From Polytrichum commune (lineage: Eukaryota; Streptophyta; Polytrichopsida; Polytrichales; Polytrichaceae): a stretch of 64,000 bases of DNA. The stretch covers positions 19,528,001 through 19,592,000 of the forward strand of contig OX485804.1 in assembly GCA_950295325.1 (NCBI GenBank), in the 5' to 3' direction. A program made the translations under genes and the position numbers. The notes beneath the pieces were generated by a model that was given only the letters and a program-made list of their open reading frames with translations, was not told the origin of the DNA and did not search any database. Positions 24,283 to 37,046 of the stretch are shown here, piece by piece; position 1 is the stretch's first letter; each line of letters begins with the position of its first letter.

Positions 24283-27229
24283 ATGGGCTGTTTTCCCTGC
24301 TTCGGCTCTAAAAAGGAGAGGAAGGTTCTGAAGAAGGACGACAGCATCCGTGATGGGCAATCGCCTGCTTCCAACAACGCTGCTCACCTAGTGAAGCTTC
24401 CCTCTGGTGAGCGAGAGCAAGAGCAAGAGAGTGTGGGTTTGGGGTTGGGCACGGGCATGAGTGTGGCGGGTGTGTATGCGGGGAAGTGTGTCGGATCCAT
24501 GTGGTGGCGATGTTGTGCGGGAGCGGGTATCAGGGTTGGGACGGGTTCCGGAGGTTGTCGGGTCCCCGTTGTGGAATCCCGGGTGGGTGGGTGGTTGGGG
24601 ACCCGAGGAGCGTGCTTGGGTTTGTGTAAGCTTGTTGAGCGCAGGTTGTGAGTGGTTTAGTTGATGTGGTTGGTGAGGGGAAAAAAAATTAGGAGGAGAA
24701 AGTGTGTGGGAGCATTATGCGCGGAGCTGGTTTGTTGTGGTTAGCGGGCTGTAGGTGCACATTTTGTAAAGAGATAATGATTATATGAGACGGGAAGTTG
24801 GGTTTTGAAATGGTGGAGTGAGTTGAGAGCGGGACGGTAAGTTGGTGTGTATCCTGATGTTAAGACGTGATGTGAGCAGTTAATGCAGATAAACTGAAAT
24901 CGAAACCATCATTTGACAAAAAGGAAGGTCCACGAGATGGAACCACGCATATTGCCGCTCAGACGTTTACTTTCCGTGAGCTTGCGGCCGCCACTAAAAA
25001 CTTCCGACCGGAGTGTCTACTTGGCGAGGGCGGATTCGGACGGGTGTACAAAGGGAAGCTGGAGAATACGGGGCAGGCAAGTGAATGCATGTGGTTTGCG
25101 TGTTGGGCAGTGGGCACGTGGTTGTGTGTTGTGAGTGAAGGTGGGTGGCATTGGGTGGCGTGGCTGATGGTTGGGCGCGGGGAGTTTGCAGGTGGTGGCA
25201 GTGAAACAGCTGGATCGAAACGGGCTGCAAGGGAATCGAGAGTTTCTGGTAGAAGTGCTGATGTTGAGTCTTCTGCATCATCCGAATCTTGTGAATTTAA
25301 TCGGATACTGTGCGGACGGCGACCAACGTTTGCTGGTGTACGAATTCATGCCGTTAGGTTGCTTGGAGGATCATCTACATGGTAAGTGGGGGCAGGGTTT
25401 TCTGTGAGCGGTGGATGATGGCGAGGGACTGGTGGTGAGGTGCAGAGGGTAGGAGGTGAGGTGGAGAGGGTAGAATGTGAGAAGCGGGGGATGATTTGGG
25501 TGGGGTTGGCATGTGCAGACCTGCCCCCAGACAAGGAAGCATTGGACTGGAACACCAGGATGAAGATTGCAGCGGGAGCAGCCAGGGGTCTGGAGTATCT
25601 GCACGACAAAGCAAACCCACCTGTTATTTATCGGGACTTCAAGTCTTCGAACATTCTTCTGGACGACGGTTTCCATCCGAAACTGAGCGACTTTGGGTTG
25701 GCGAAGTTGGGACCAGTGGGTGACAAGACTCACGTATCCACACGGGTGATGGGGACTTATGGGTATTGTGCTCCGGAATATGCAATGACAGGGCAGTTGA
25801 CATTGAAGTCAGACGTGTACAGCTTTGGTGTGGTGTTGTTAGAATTGATCACGGGGCGCAAAGCCATCGATAATGCACGGGCGGCTGGGGAGCACAACCT
25901 GGTGGCATGGGTAGACCTTCTGATCTTGTTATTTTATATATCTACATCTAATTAGCCCTAAGATCAGACATGAAGCAGATTGGTGTGAGTGTATTGACAA
26001 CTGCTGTTGGAATGTGGACATCCAATACCCTCGGGGTAGATAGGCTAGAAGTGAATGTAATTTGACTTTGAGTTGTGGATGGTTTTGTGCACGTTCTTCA
26101 TAGTCTATATGGTTGCGTGTAGGTTGGTATACTTGTCCTTGTCTTATATCCAGGTTATACAAAGTAGAAAGTTTGAGTACAGGATCTTTATATGAATTAT
26201 AGCTATATATGGGGAATGCTTGTAATAGGTAATGAAGAGGATTGGTAGTTGTTTGTTCCCTGATTGGTTATCACGTTGGAACAGAGATGAGACCTAACTT
26301 GGAGACTAACTTGGAGAAAGTGTGTGAGCTGGATGCCTGATCACTGGTAGAGCAATGTAACTTGTTACTTTACTCAGTGTGTTCTTGTGGTCCATTTCTT
26401 CTACAATGGTCCTGAGGTTTATCCAAGGATTTTCCTGTTAGCACTCAAGTAATTTGGTTATATTCTGGATGTTTGTAGAGTTTGGACTATTTTAAAAATC
26501 TATTTGTTGAAGAGTTTTAAAGGAACCTATTGAACCGTATGGAAGGTAAGTTTATAACTGATCAGACAAATTGTGCAGGCACGACCTTTGTTCAAGGACA
26601 GGAGGAAGTTTCCATCCATGGCAGATCCCATGCTCCAGGGTAGGTATCCAATGAGAGGTTTGTATCAAGCTTTAGCTGTAGCAGCCATGTGCTTACAAGA
26701 ACAGGCGGCCACTCGCCCTCTTATTGGTGATGTGGTGACTGCATTGAGCTACCTAGCTTCACAAATATACGATCCTGGTGTGCACCCAGTTGGCAGTAGT
26801 CGATTTGCACCTCCGACCCCATCACGGGAGAAACGTGAAAAGGAGAAGAAGATGCCTCCAGGATCAAACACAATAGAGGAACGGATGCTGAAAGATCAAC
26901 GTGCTGGGAAAACAGGTGCTCCACGATCTCCGTCCGTGCATTCTCAGGCATCACCTGATTTGCGGCCCAAGGAAGGAGGGGCTCGGGCTAGGATTACCAA
27001 TGGGACATTTGATGGAGGGCGTGGTCAGGAAACTGGATCTGGTAGGAAACGGGATTCAGATGATTGGGACAGATTTGAAGGAGGAGGGAGAGACAGTCCT
27101 AGCTATGCAGGGAGATCTGCAAGAGATGTGACTAAGCAAACAGGTCCCACACGAGAGCGTGAACGGGCTGTGGCAGAGGCCAGAGTATGGGGGGAGAACT
27201 GGCGAGAGAGGAAGAGGGGCAACGCTTAG
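24283..27229 (+). CDS. PBL27-like: PBL27/RLCK185-like receptor-like cytoplasmic kinase, copy B
   Basis: Five exons: 24,283-24,406; 24,889-25,076; 25,192-25,381; 25,519-25,910; 26,579-27,229. They encode 514 aa with the same lipid-anchor start (MGCFPC), glycine loop, VAVK lysine, catalytic loop, DFG, activation segment and PBL27-type C-terminal tail as copy A. Exons 1-4 and introns 1-3 show no difference from copy A at a constant offset of 12,679 bases. Intron 4 is 668 bases against 757 and is largely unalignable. Exon 5 has 13 substitutions, ten silent and three changing residues (Met to Ile, Ser to Gly, Asp to Glu) in the variable tail. Both copies look functional. The GC donor of intron 2 is shared. 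An intact PTB gene follows about 4.7 kb downstream. Confidence 0.93.
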
Positions 27230-28070
27230 GTAACATGGTGGGGGAGATGGAGGTATTAATTGATGTGAGACTGTTGGTTCCTTGTGGTACTCAACTGAAC
27301 TGAAAAAGGAAGTGTGCTGCATGCATAAATTTGATCACCTTGAAAGACTCATTGTGGTCAGGTTTTCTGTATCGATAAGGCATAGAAAGTATGAGTTCAT
27401 TAGGAAATCTGAATCTCACTCTGAGCACTCGAGCTAAGGTGCTGCCTCACAGAGATTTTTTGGGGAAGCATTGATGCTTTCATGATTGACAGAGGGGTTG
27501 TTTCACAAAGTTGAGACAGCATACGAATGATTTGAGAGCTAGAGAGCCTCAGGTGTTTGCCTTCCACAAAACCTCAGATAGGTTCAGGACTTACCTCATA
27601 GCTCACACTGTTCTTGACATGTAGAAAATGGGAGGGTTGAGGGTCAGGTGTTGGGTTGTGATAAGTGGTGGCTAGAAAGGCGGGAGTTGTTGGACTGGTC
27701 TTGTAGAGTTGCAGGCTTGTTGTTTGGTGTAGCAAGTGTTCAAATTTGCTGTGCAGGCCGTTTACATGTTATTCTTGGTGCAGTTTTTTGCTGCGTTTCC
27801 CGTCCTTAGGCTGCTTTGTCAAAAAGCATTCTTTTGTTTGACAATGATCCAATGCCCTCTCTATAATTTTTCCTGGTATATTACCATGTCTTGAGGCCTG
27901 ACCTTCAGAAATCATGTAGTGATGTAGGTACACATCTCAAAAGATACATACATATTTATACAGTTCTTTCTTTGCAAGTCGTGAGAGTTTTCTAGAAGCC
28001 TAATGTGGAAAATATTGTTTCCCTACTAGGCTGGTATAATGCAGTAAATGTTTCCATGAGGACTTCCAGT
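27230..28070 (+). other. 3' region of kinase copy B
   Basis: Aligns with indels to the 3' flank of copy A (14,640-15,375) and probably contains the 3' untranslated region. The matching ends after the block near 28,015-28,065, defining the end of the alignable kinase unit. Confidence 0.6.
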
Positions 28071-31000
28071 TTGGTGTAGTGAGTCTCACTCCTATGGTGT
28101 TTTTTTTGGGTGTCAGATTATCTCCATGGATGTATGAGATAGTTTTATTTTTACATTGGGTCCTCATAAGGGATAAGATTTTTAGTCTTCAATCTCAGGA
28201 GTCAGAATAGAAGATGTTGGCCATGTCAGATGGGATATAATTGAATTGCACTTCAAAAACACTTGTGCTTAATGAGGCTGTTCTGCTTATTCCTGTCTGG
28301 CCATTCTAGTACAACACATAAGTTACATGGTATGATAGGGAATATCAATGTGGAGACTGTTGGTGTGCAGGTGGCACATTCTATGTGTCGTCAATGTTTA
28401 AGATATATGATATCAACAGGACTCAGAATAAACTTCGAAAGCTTCCAACAGCTTGGAAAGTGTGTCGTGCTTTTTCAAAGCTATCAGAAATTAATTTGCC
28501 ACAGTTTCGGGGGATAACCTACCAAGAGTATTATTGGCGAACTTGGCTATCTGCCGAATCAGATTCGAATCTTAATTGTTTGGACATATGCACAAAAATA
28601 TACTACTTTCGCTCCAGGTGCTAATTGCTTAAAATGATCTGAACAGGTGTGGAAGGAACAAGATCTTATTGCAGTAACATAGGGAACTGATGTAGTTTGT
28701 GTAATTGGGTACATGACCAGGATCTGTGTGGACCAGCAGACTACTTGTTTGGGAGTTCTATTAATTAACTTGCCCCTTGGTAAATATTTTAGGAAAGAAA
28801 TCTCGTATAGAAGACAAGTCATCACGAGGCCTAGCATTACTGATAAAAGCAATTTATACATACTAATTCTTTGTCCAGGACACATGACGCATGTGAAAAC
28901 ATTTATTGACTCTCCACTTGCTCTAACCATTCCTAAACTTTTGTGTGCATGCTCTACTCAGTGGTGACTCCTCCACCTGGCTACTTGCTACAAGTTTCTA
29001 AAACATGCAAGAAAAAGAACCATCTGTTACTCCTTCATTATCTGGTGCACATTCTAATGAAGTTCACCTTTGTCCAAAACTGCTCTTCCTCAACCCACAA
29101 AATAAGTAAAGAAGCATTATTTTGCCTAGTAACTACAACAACAGTTGGAAAACGGGGAAAAAACACGTCTACCTTCCGTTTGAGCATCGTAGAAGTGAAC
29201 AATCATAGGGAAAAAGCAATAAAAACAAATAAACTAGATAAATAACACACTGTGACAATGAGCATGCTAGACACTGACACAAAATAAACAAAGACACCCT
29301 TGACTAGCAGGCCTCCTTTATGTATAAACTAGCCTTGCCAACTTCTATTCCCGGAGTGTACCAACAATTGACACTTGTATGCATGCCAAGCTTCACAACT
29401 ATAAATCTTTCCAACCCCTCTCTTGGCCAATAGGTTTTAATCGTTTACCCAAAAAAACCGCTCTTATTTTTTTGGATAATGGTTGCCAAAACACACTACT
29501 TATTGGGTTGTCACTTTAACCCCTAAACTCTCCATATTAAACAACTAATGGGTCATGTTGAAGCCTATGTTTGAGGAATTCTAAAGTGGGATCAAGTAAC
29601 CTTTAGTAGAATATAATCATATGGATGTGAGAAATACAAAAGTGTTATATTTGATGTTTTTATTAAACCATCCAAGAGATATACTACATGGTACTATAAA
29701 TCGGTATAGAGTTGGATGATTAATTTGTATAAATTTGGTTGTTTTTTTTTGGAGGAAAATTATTAAATTCTATAGTAAAATCTAGTTGGAAATCCATTTG
29801 AATGTAATTCCAATTCAATGCAAGAAATTTCATTTCATTCCACTTTGATGGGAATGTATCTTAAATCTTGCAATGTAGACCCCCCCCCCCCCCGAAAACA
29901 AAACTCTCAATCCTTTCGCATTTCTAAAGAGTGGAGATGACATTACTCAACACTTAGTGCATGTTTAGTGGCCCCTCGGAATATAACAATTGGGTGTTTG
30001 GAAAGATGTGTAGGGAAACTCAAGTTTTAACTGAGCTCCCAACATCTGACTATAATGTTATGAGGGCCCGCATCCCTAAGTAATATTATGGATTTTTTTT
30101 AATGAAATATTTAACATGAAATGGTCTTTAGGGGTCCACCCTAAATATACTTATGAAGAATGATTATCTCCTTGTAGATAATATTAAATCACAACTGAAC
30201 ATGCGGAGGATGTGTCATCATTGCTTGCAACACTTGTAAATATATTTGGATCAATTTGGGTTAATGGAGATCTCAAAAACCCTCTCTTAGTGAGCATAGG
30301 GGTCATATTTGACCTTAAGTTCAAAATGTTGTCCAAATTCGATGTATTCTTCACACGATCATTATTGCAAAGTGATGTCTCCATCATCTATTGTGTTACA
30401 TCATCATAGACTTATGTAAGGGCCACTTCACACATGAGCCATTGGTTGTGACCATGTAATTGTGAGGACCCCTGGCTCTCATCCAAAGGCCCTTACCAAT
30501 CGTTTAACTGACATGGTTTGCCATGTAAGAATCCACGTAGACTTTCCATCCATGATAATTTCTTTGGGCCTATAGGGCCTTCACTTTCTAGTGTGAAGTG
30601 AACTAGGAAGATCTTGGCCTTTTTGACCAATGAGAGATCTTAGAATGCAATGGTCACGGGCCTACAGTCCCGTGTGCGAAGTGGCCCTAAGATGTTCACC
30701 AAGGTGCATTAAGTCAACCATTTGACGTCTAAGATTGACGTCAACCAATTGTAATGGCTTGTGCTTAGAATGATCAAAAGATTGGAATAATAGATAGAAT
30801 ACACGATTTTCATGGGTTTTGGGGATTGAACTGCAGTTTCCAGCACCAAGATGGTCACACGCTCTCCTCAATTCTACAAGAGTCACTCAAGAGATCCGTT
30901 TCTCTTGGTAGATTATGTTTCAGTTTTATGTGCAAATTGATCACATGGAAGGGATTCACAATAAGGGTCTTGGCAGGGGAGTTTTGAAGTTCTTTTGGTA

Positions 31001-31840
31001 TGCTCTTTAACCACCTGCCCATTACACCGCATAATCCTCCTCCTCTCCCGAACTCAAATCTTTCTTTACCGCATGAGCTGTCTTCTTGCAAACAACGACA
31101 ATTCGTTGACACCGATTTGCGTGTGCAAACACCCCCGCCCGTCGAGAGTGCTGCTTAGTGTGGCGATCCAAGTATGTACATAGCAATGAGTTGAGCAAAT
31201 CATTTCTTGGCTTGGTGCCATTAATAACCAGCCTTTCCCTTTGGTATTGGTCTATTTTCCTCCTCACTTCTTCGCTCCATAAGAAGCCTCACATTGATTG
31301 AACAGGGGTGTCAATTTTTGCGTTTGCTGCTCAATTTCTCACTCTCTGTCTTCAATGTTGTACATTCCTTGTGCTCTTGCATTAATTAAATATTTCTTTG
31401 TGATTTTCTATGTGAAATATTATTCTATTATTTAATTATTTTTCATGCCATTTGTATGACCTTGAAATTGTGGTGCTTTTTGTGGTTTTGATAATCTCAC
31501 ACTTGGTTGCATCACTCTCTTGAAATCCATATCGGGTTTCATCTCATGCCCCTCTGAAGTAGAACGAGGCTGGAAAAATATGGGAGATAATCGAAAAGAT
31601 TGGCAAGTTACATTGTTGATGTTGTGAATCGCCATGATGATGCTGTTTTTTTGAAGATGCTGTATTGCAATTCGCCTTCGTGAAGTAAATTACAACTATA
31701 TCAAACAACGAACGATGTCTTTTCTTTGGAGCAGTCTGAAGCTGATTTCTTTCATTCGTCTTAGAATGAAAACTCACATAGATTTGAAATTAATGATTTT
31801 TTCTTTTTCCATTGTGCCACAATTTTGATATCGTTCAAAG
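28071..31840. other. Spacer before the PTB gene
   Basis: No coding gene is recognised. It includes a run of 14 C at 29,880-29,893. The last few hundred bases probably hold PTB promoter and leader sequence. A good 3' splice site at 31,865 (CTTGTGCAG) 21 bases before the PTB start codon suggests a 5' leader intron whose upstream exon lies somewhere in this stretch. Confidence 0.5.
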
Positions 31841-31885
31841 TATTCTTATTAAATGTCTTGTGCAGCGCTGGTCCATAACATCAAA

Positions 31886-34800
31886 ATGACGGAGCCATCA
31901 AAAGTGCTTCATATACGAAAGGTAGGCCCTGAAGTATCAGAGGTTAACGTTCCTCATAAAATACCAATTGAAAGTGAGGTCTTTAAGCTAGTCATGAAAT
32001 GTATGTTGGATGCGTATCTGGGTTGAGGTGCGGACTGCTTCAAGAATGTGCAAACCCAACTAGGAAGGGTTTGCTCATTCTTGTTTGCTTACCTTCTACA
32101 AATTTCAAAGTGTTTAGCAATCAGGTTTGAGGCGTCGGAGGTGGAATGGCGAAGGAGCCGACGTTCAATTTAGTTGTTTAAAACCCAGGAATTTGGAGGA
32201 AAACTGCCATGAATGCCAAGTTGGGCTTTTGGCTCGAGCATCTCAACCATAGTGGTATATAACAATTATATTTTCATTTTTTTCCCTGTATCATAAAGTC
32301 AAGTTGGAGGCATCCCTTGCCACCTTATTTTCAAATTGAATCAATAGTTGTCAAGGGGTTTCCACTGCTTGCGATGTTTGTGGGATAAATGTGAACTTTG
32401 TCCGAGCATCTTGAAAGATTTACATATCCATAGTGGTCTCAATCATGTACCTATTGCCTTTCTTCATTGCAATTACCTCACCACTTAGAACCCTTGGCTA
32501 CAATATTAATTGCACGCCAGTGATTGTGATTTTCCAGCATGACCTGCAACAACTTGCTCAATCATTTGGAGTGGTGCAAAAGGTGGTGATGTTGTGGGCA
32601 AAAAATCAGGTGTTCTTCTAAACTATTCCAAATAACATGGTCGCATTGTGAAGACACATTCCATGAGAAAAAATTAACACGTGGTGGTGGTTGTTGATTA
32701 TAATTTTTTTCAATTGTGTGGAACACTGTAGTCATGTTTCAAATACTAATTAGTATTGGTTTTCTACCGTAAATTGGCTTTTCTCCTTTCTGTAGGCTCT
32801 GTTGCAGATGCAAGATATTCCATTTGCAATCAACGTTATTCAATATTACTCTACAGTACCACCATGTGTGCGGTGAGTCAGTCAAATTGGACCCGTGAAC
32901 CAGTCGATTCCGACCTTCACACATCAATTTGTGTATTAAGGAATATAGAGTGTATTTTGACATTACATCATGTGGTTATATCTACATCATTCTATTTATG
33001 CAAGCTACTGACATCTTTTTGTTATAAACGATCACCTTCTCCCAAAACTATATGTAGCTGTAGTTTGTTTTGATAAGGTTCTTGTAGTGCATCACTTGGG
33101 AATGTGTGCTGTTCCTAGTAAATTCACCTTGTGTATCAAAATAAAAAAGGCATGGTCTACCTGACTTGCCTCAATTATTGGAGCCGCAGAGGGAGGAATG
33201 TCTACATGCAATTTTCTTCACATCAAGAATTGACGACTCCAGATCAACAAATGCGGCGAGTCCCTGGTGATCAGGTTAGGGACATTCACTAACCATATTT
33301 CTCGAATTCTCTCCCCGTTCTCCGCCTTGGGCCCTTCATCTCTACCTCATGACAACATAGCCTTATTTTCTCTCCATTCAACGCTCTTCGCTTGCTTCTC
33401 TCACTTCTTCCCCTCCATTCTACCCCTGCCGGGGAGGATGGAAACTTGTCTTTGCTTTGCTCGTCTCCAGGAATTGCTGCCCAATCGAATTCTTTTAATA
33501 TCCATTTACAACCCGCTTTATCCTATCACTTTGGATGTGCTGCACCAAGTATTTTCACCCCATGGCTTTGTCGAGAAGATCGTCACCTTCCAAAAGTCAG
33601 CTGGTCAGCTTCTCTTCTGTCTCAACTATCTTTTATATCTCTCTATTTCTCGTGCGTCTTTCTTTAAACCCCTTAACACTGTTGCCTCAATATATAATGG
33701 GATACAAACTGATCTGGAAACATTTACCAACATTGTTTGGTTGAACTGAGTTTCAAGCATGCACTGAGCGTTTCAGCTTGAAGGAAACTAGTAAGAAATT
33801 GAGATCTTCCTAGGTTCTTCATTGAATTTAGGAAGGCTGGATTGGGAAGGTCAAGCAGAAGGAAACCTTGTGCGTATGAAAAACTAAATCTATTGTGTTT
33901 ATTGCATGCTTTTGCTAATTTCATACCGTCTCTTTGTTTGTGTCTACATCTAGTCTGTGAAAGGGGGAAACCTCCAATTGTAGCTCAAATATCTCAATTT
34001 TGTACGAGGCTACATTTAAGCTCAAGATTGTTATTCTTTCGAAATTTTGAGCTTGTTCTTCAATTATCCGTGTTTTGCATATTTATGGGATACAAATTAT
34101 GATGTGTTGCTCTTGAAGTTCATTGTTATGGTTATTTGTGTGATTGTCCCTGAACATTCATGCTTGTTGCCACCACCTCCTAGCTCACAAACTACTTTGT
34201 GTGTGCAGGGCTCCAAGCTTTGCTGCAATACGCATCCCAACTGAATGCAATTCAAGCTAGAAATACCCTTCAGGTGATTAATGCTGAGAGTTCAACGAAC
34301 CATTCAATACTTTTAAGACTTATACTTGTCCATTTGGTCATCATGATACTCAACCATTTTTGTGTTCAGGGCCGGAATATATACGATGGTTGTTGTACAC
34401 TAGATATTCAATTTTCCAAGTAAGTTTCATATATGTCATCTTTCTACATTAAAGTGGATGATCCACTACTATACTTTCTACCTCCTCTCCTTTGCAGTCG
34501 TTTTGAGTTTTGCCAACCTCCTTCTCATGGCATATAACAAAGTTTTTATGTTGTTGTAACACTAAGCTTGGAGGAGTGAACGCATGTGGGAGTCATTGGC
34601 GACAAAGTGAGGACCTGAGTTACTATAACTTGAATCCGATCAAAATCTACGTAGCTGACCACCATGTACATAAGCATCATATGTGAAGAAATGTTCAAGA
34701 TGAGGTCATTAACAATTTTTGTTATCTTCATGATACATCTTTCGTTGACCAAGTTTTCTTGCCATCTCCAGTCTTCAGGAGCTGCAAGTGAATTACAATA

Positions 34801-37046
34801 ACGAACGGACCAGGTACGATTCATAAATACTATACATATTGTAGACCCAGTCGCTAGTATCTGACATGTTTTTCCATGTCCTCCTACAACTTGAGGTATC
34901 AAACAATTTTTGCTACAAATCATATATTTTGTTGGAGGTCTTGTTACATGCTTTCAACTTGGAGACTGGATTGTCTTCTTTAAATTTTGGATATAATCAA
35001 GGCTTCATAAAATGATTTATTGGGAACAACCTAATATTCTTGGGCTTCAGTGTGTCAAGTTTGTAGTATATATGTTTTTCCCATGTCTAGCATGAGTTAT
35101 ATGGGTATACACAAGGGCTAAAGATATTAAGGATCCAATACTCTTCTAGTCATCTTATGAATTCATGAGGTATATCATGCCATTTGCAAATTCCACATGT
35201 GCAGGGATTTTACAAATGCAACATTGCCTTCTGAGCAAACACGACTAGGCAATCCGGGCAACAACATCATGGTTTGTCACATTGACTCATGAAGCCTAGA
35301 GGATATTTTGATATCAACTTGATTATTATTTTTTGACCAAATGGTGACTTCCTTATGTCAGTGCTATAGTTGGAATAAGTCTCACTTGTTTCTCTTGTAT
35401 TAGCAAGTGATTTAATCCTTAATAAGATGCCACTCACTTCAGATGTTTATGACTTGGATGTCTTTTGCATCTCTTAGGGAGTTTCCTTGCTACAATCATC
35501 CATATTCGGGGAGGGGGGCAATATCTATAATATGCAGCATGGCGGCCATAGGCCTGGTATGAATTCTCTTGATTACATCAACTTAATAGCCATCTTTACT
35601 TCATATTGATGTAATGCTAGATTGTGACTACCATAAGAATTTGTGTGATGGAGGTTAAATCAATTAGTGATGGGCACTTGTTTCATGTACCAAATTTGTA
35701 TTGTTGCAAAGGTTCTTTGAGAATTTATAATCATGTCTTGTTTCTTGCTCAATTGAGATAGGAAAGTATCTAAGTAAACAAAGAGGTCACTCAAAAACAA
35801 TGCTCTATTTGGTCTGTACTTGTATTGCTCAATACGTGCAACATTATCGCTAATGATGTTTTGACTTCAAGTCTTAAATCATATATACTATCAGTGAGAT
35901 GACCTGATAGTTGTTGAGCAGGAGGATTTCAGCAGCTTGGAGGCCCCCCGTTAGGCATGAATACTTTCCAGGTACAAGATACATAATACGCCATTATAAC
36001 AACTCACTTGACATTCTGGTGGTAGGACATTGTATTCTAGATATCTATTTTGCAAGTACGTGTACAATGTGTGCGCCAAGTTAGAGTTTCACACCCTGCA
36101 TCTTGTTCTTTCTAGGGTCCTCTGGGTGGAGTATCTGCTGCCGCAACCGTCTTTGGAGGTGTTCTACCTCCAGGGATCACAGGGACTAATGACAAGAGCA
36201 CACTTCTTGTTTCCAATCTAGTACCGGAGGTATATTGTGTGTCATTTTCTAAGCTTTTGTTGGTTGACCATCTCATTTAGTGCAGCCTTGGTAAATATTG
36301 GTATTGGAGGAGTGTTTCAATAGCATCACCTTGATTCTATCCTCCATACTAAACGTTGCATGCTTGCAGAAAATTGACGCTGATAAATTGTTCAACATTT
36401 TCTCCAACTATGGAAACATCCTGCGAATCAAGATACTTCATAACAAGCCAGACCATGCTCTAGTGCAAATGGGAGACGGCTTCCAAGCGGAGCTCGCCTT
36501 CAACTACCTAAAGGTGTGCAATACTCATAAGATGCCTTTCTAAATCATTCTTTCACTTCATTGCATTTATCTCTTGCTTTATTGAATTATGATTTTCTAA
36601 TCTTTGACGATTGACAATTTATTGCCCTTAACTTCATGAGCATTGGAGATGTGCAGGGGGTGACCCTCTTCAATAAACGTATGGATGTCAACTTCTCCAA
36701 GCATGCACAAATCAATGCTTCTCCAGACACGGCGGATTTTTCAACCTCTTCTCTCAATCGTTTCAACCGCAATGCTGCAAAGAACTACCGGTATTGTTGT
36801 GCCCCAACCAAGATGATTCATGTGTCTAGCCTCCCATCAGATGTGGTTGTTGAAGATATCACCAATCATCTCTCTGGACATGGCACCGTAGTAAATGCAA
36901 AGATTTTTGAATCTAATGGGAAGAAACAAGCTCTAGTCCTCTTTGAAACAGAGGAGCAAGCAACAGAAGCTTTAGTGTGCAAGCATGCGAGCCAGTTGCG
37001 GAACAACACCATTCGACTTGCATTCTCTAAGCTTGTTTCAGTTTAG
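31886..37046 (+). CDS. PTB3-like: Polypyrimidine tract-binding protein homologue (PTB3-like, hnRNP I family)
   Basis: Fourteen exons in consistent phase give 474 aa: 31,886-31,942; 32,538-32,609; 32,796-32,872; 33,190-33,274; 33,471-33,603; 34,209-34,273; 34,370-34,419; 34,772-34,813; 35,205-35,271; 35,478-35,556; 35,922-35,971; 36,116-36,229; 36,370-36,513; 36,657-37,046. Four RNA-recognition motifs are visible at about residues 4-81 (starting MTEPSKVLHIRK), 101-178 (PNRILLISI... GFVEKIVTFQKSAG), 284-361 (TLLVSNL... HALVQMGDGFQAEL) and 392-470 (KMIHVSSLP... KKQALVLFETEEQA). Arrangement and motifs match Arabidopsis PTB3 rather than the shorter PTB1/2. The family binds pyrimidine-rich RNA and controls alternative splicing and RNA fate in nucleus and cytoplasm. 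A decayed copy lies 14.8 kb upstream. A leader intron acceptor at 31,865 is likely. Confidence 0.94.

Noticed and set aside
28263-28967. Several overlapping open frames of about 80-120 codons
   Set aside because: No family signature, unsupported starts and splice sites, and typical length for random AT-rich sequence.
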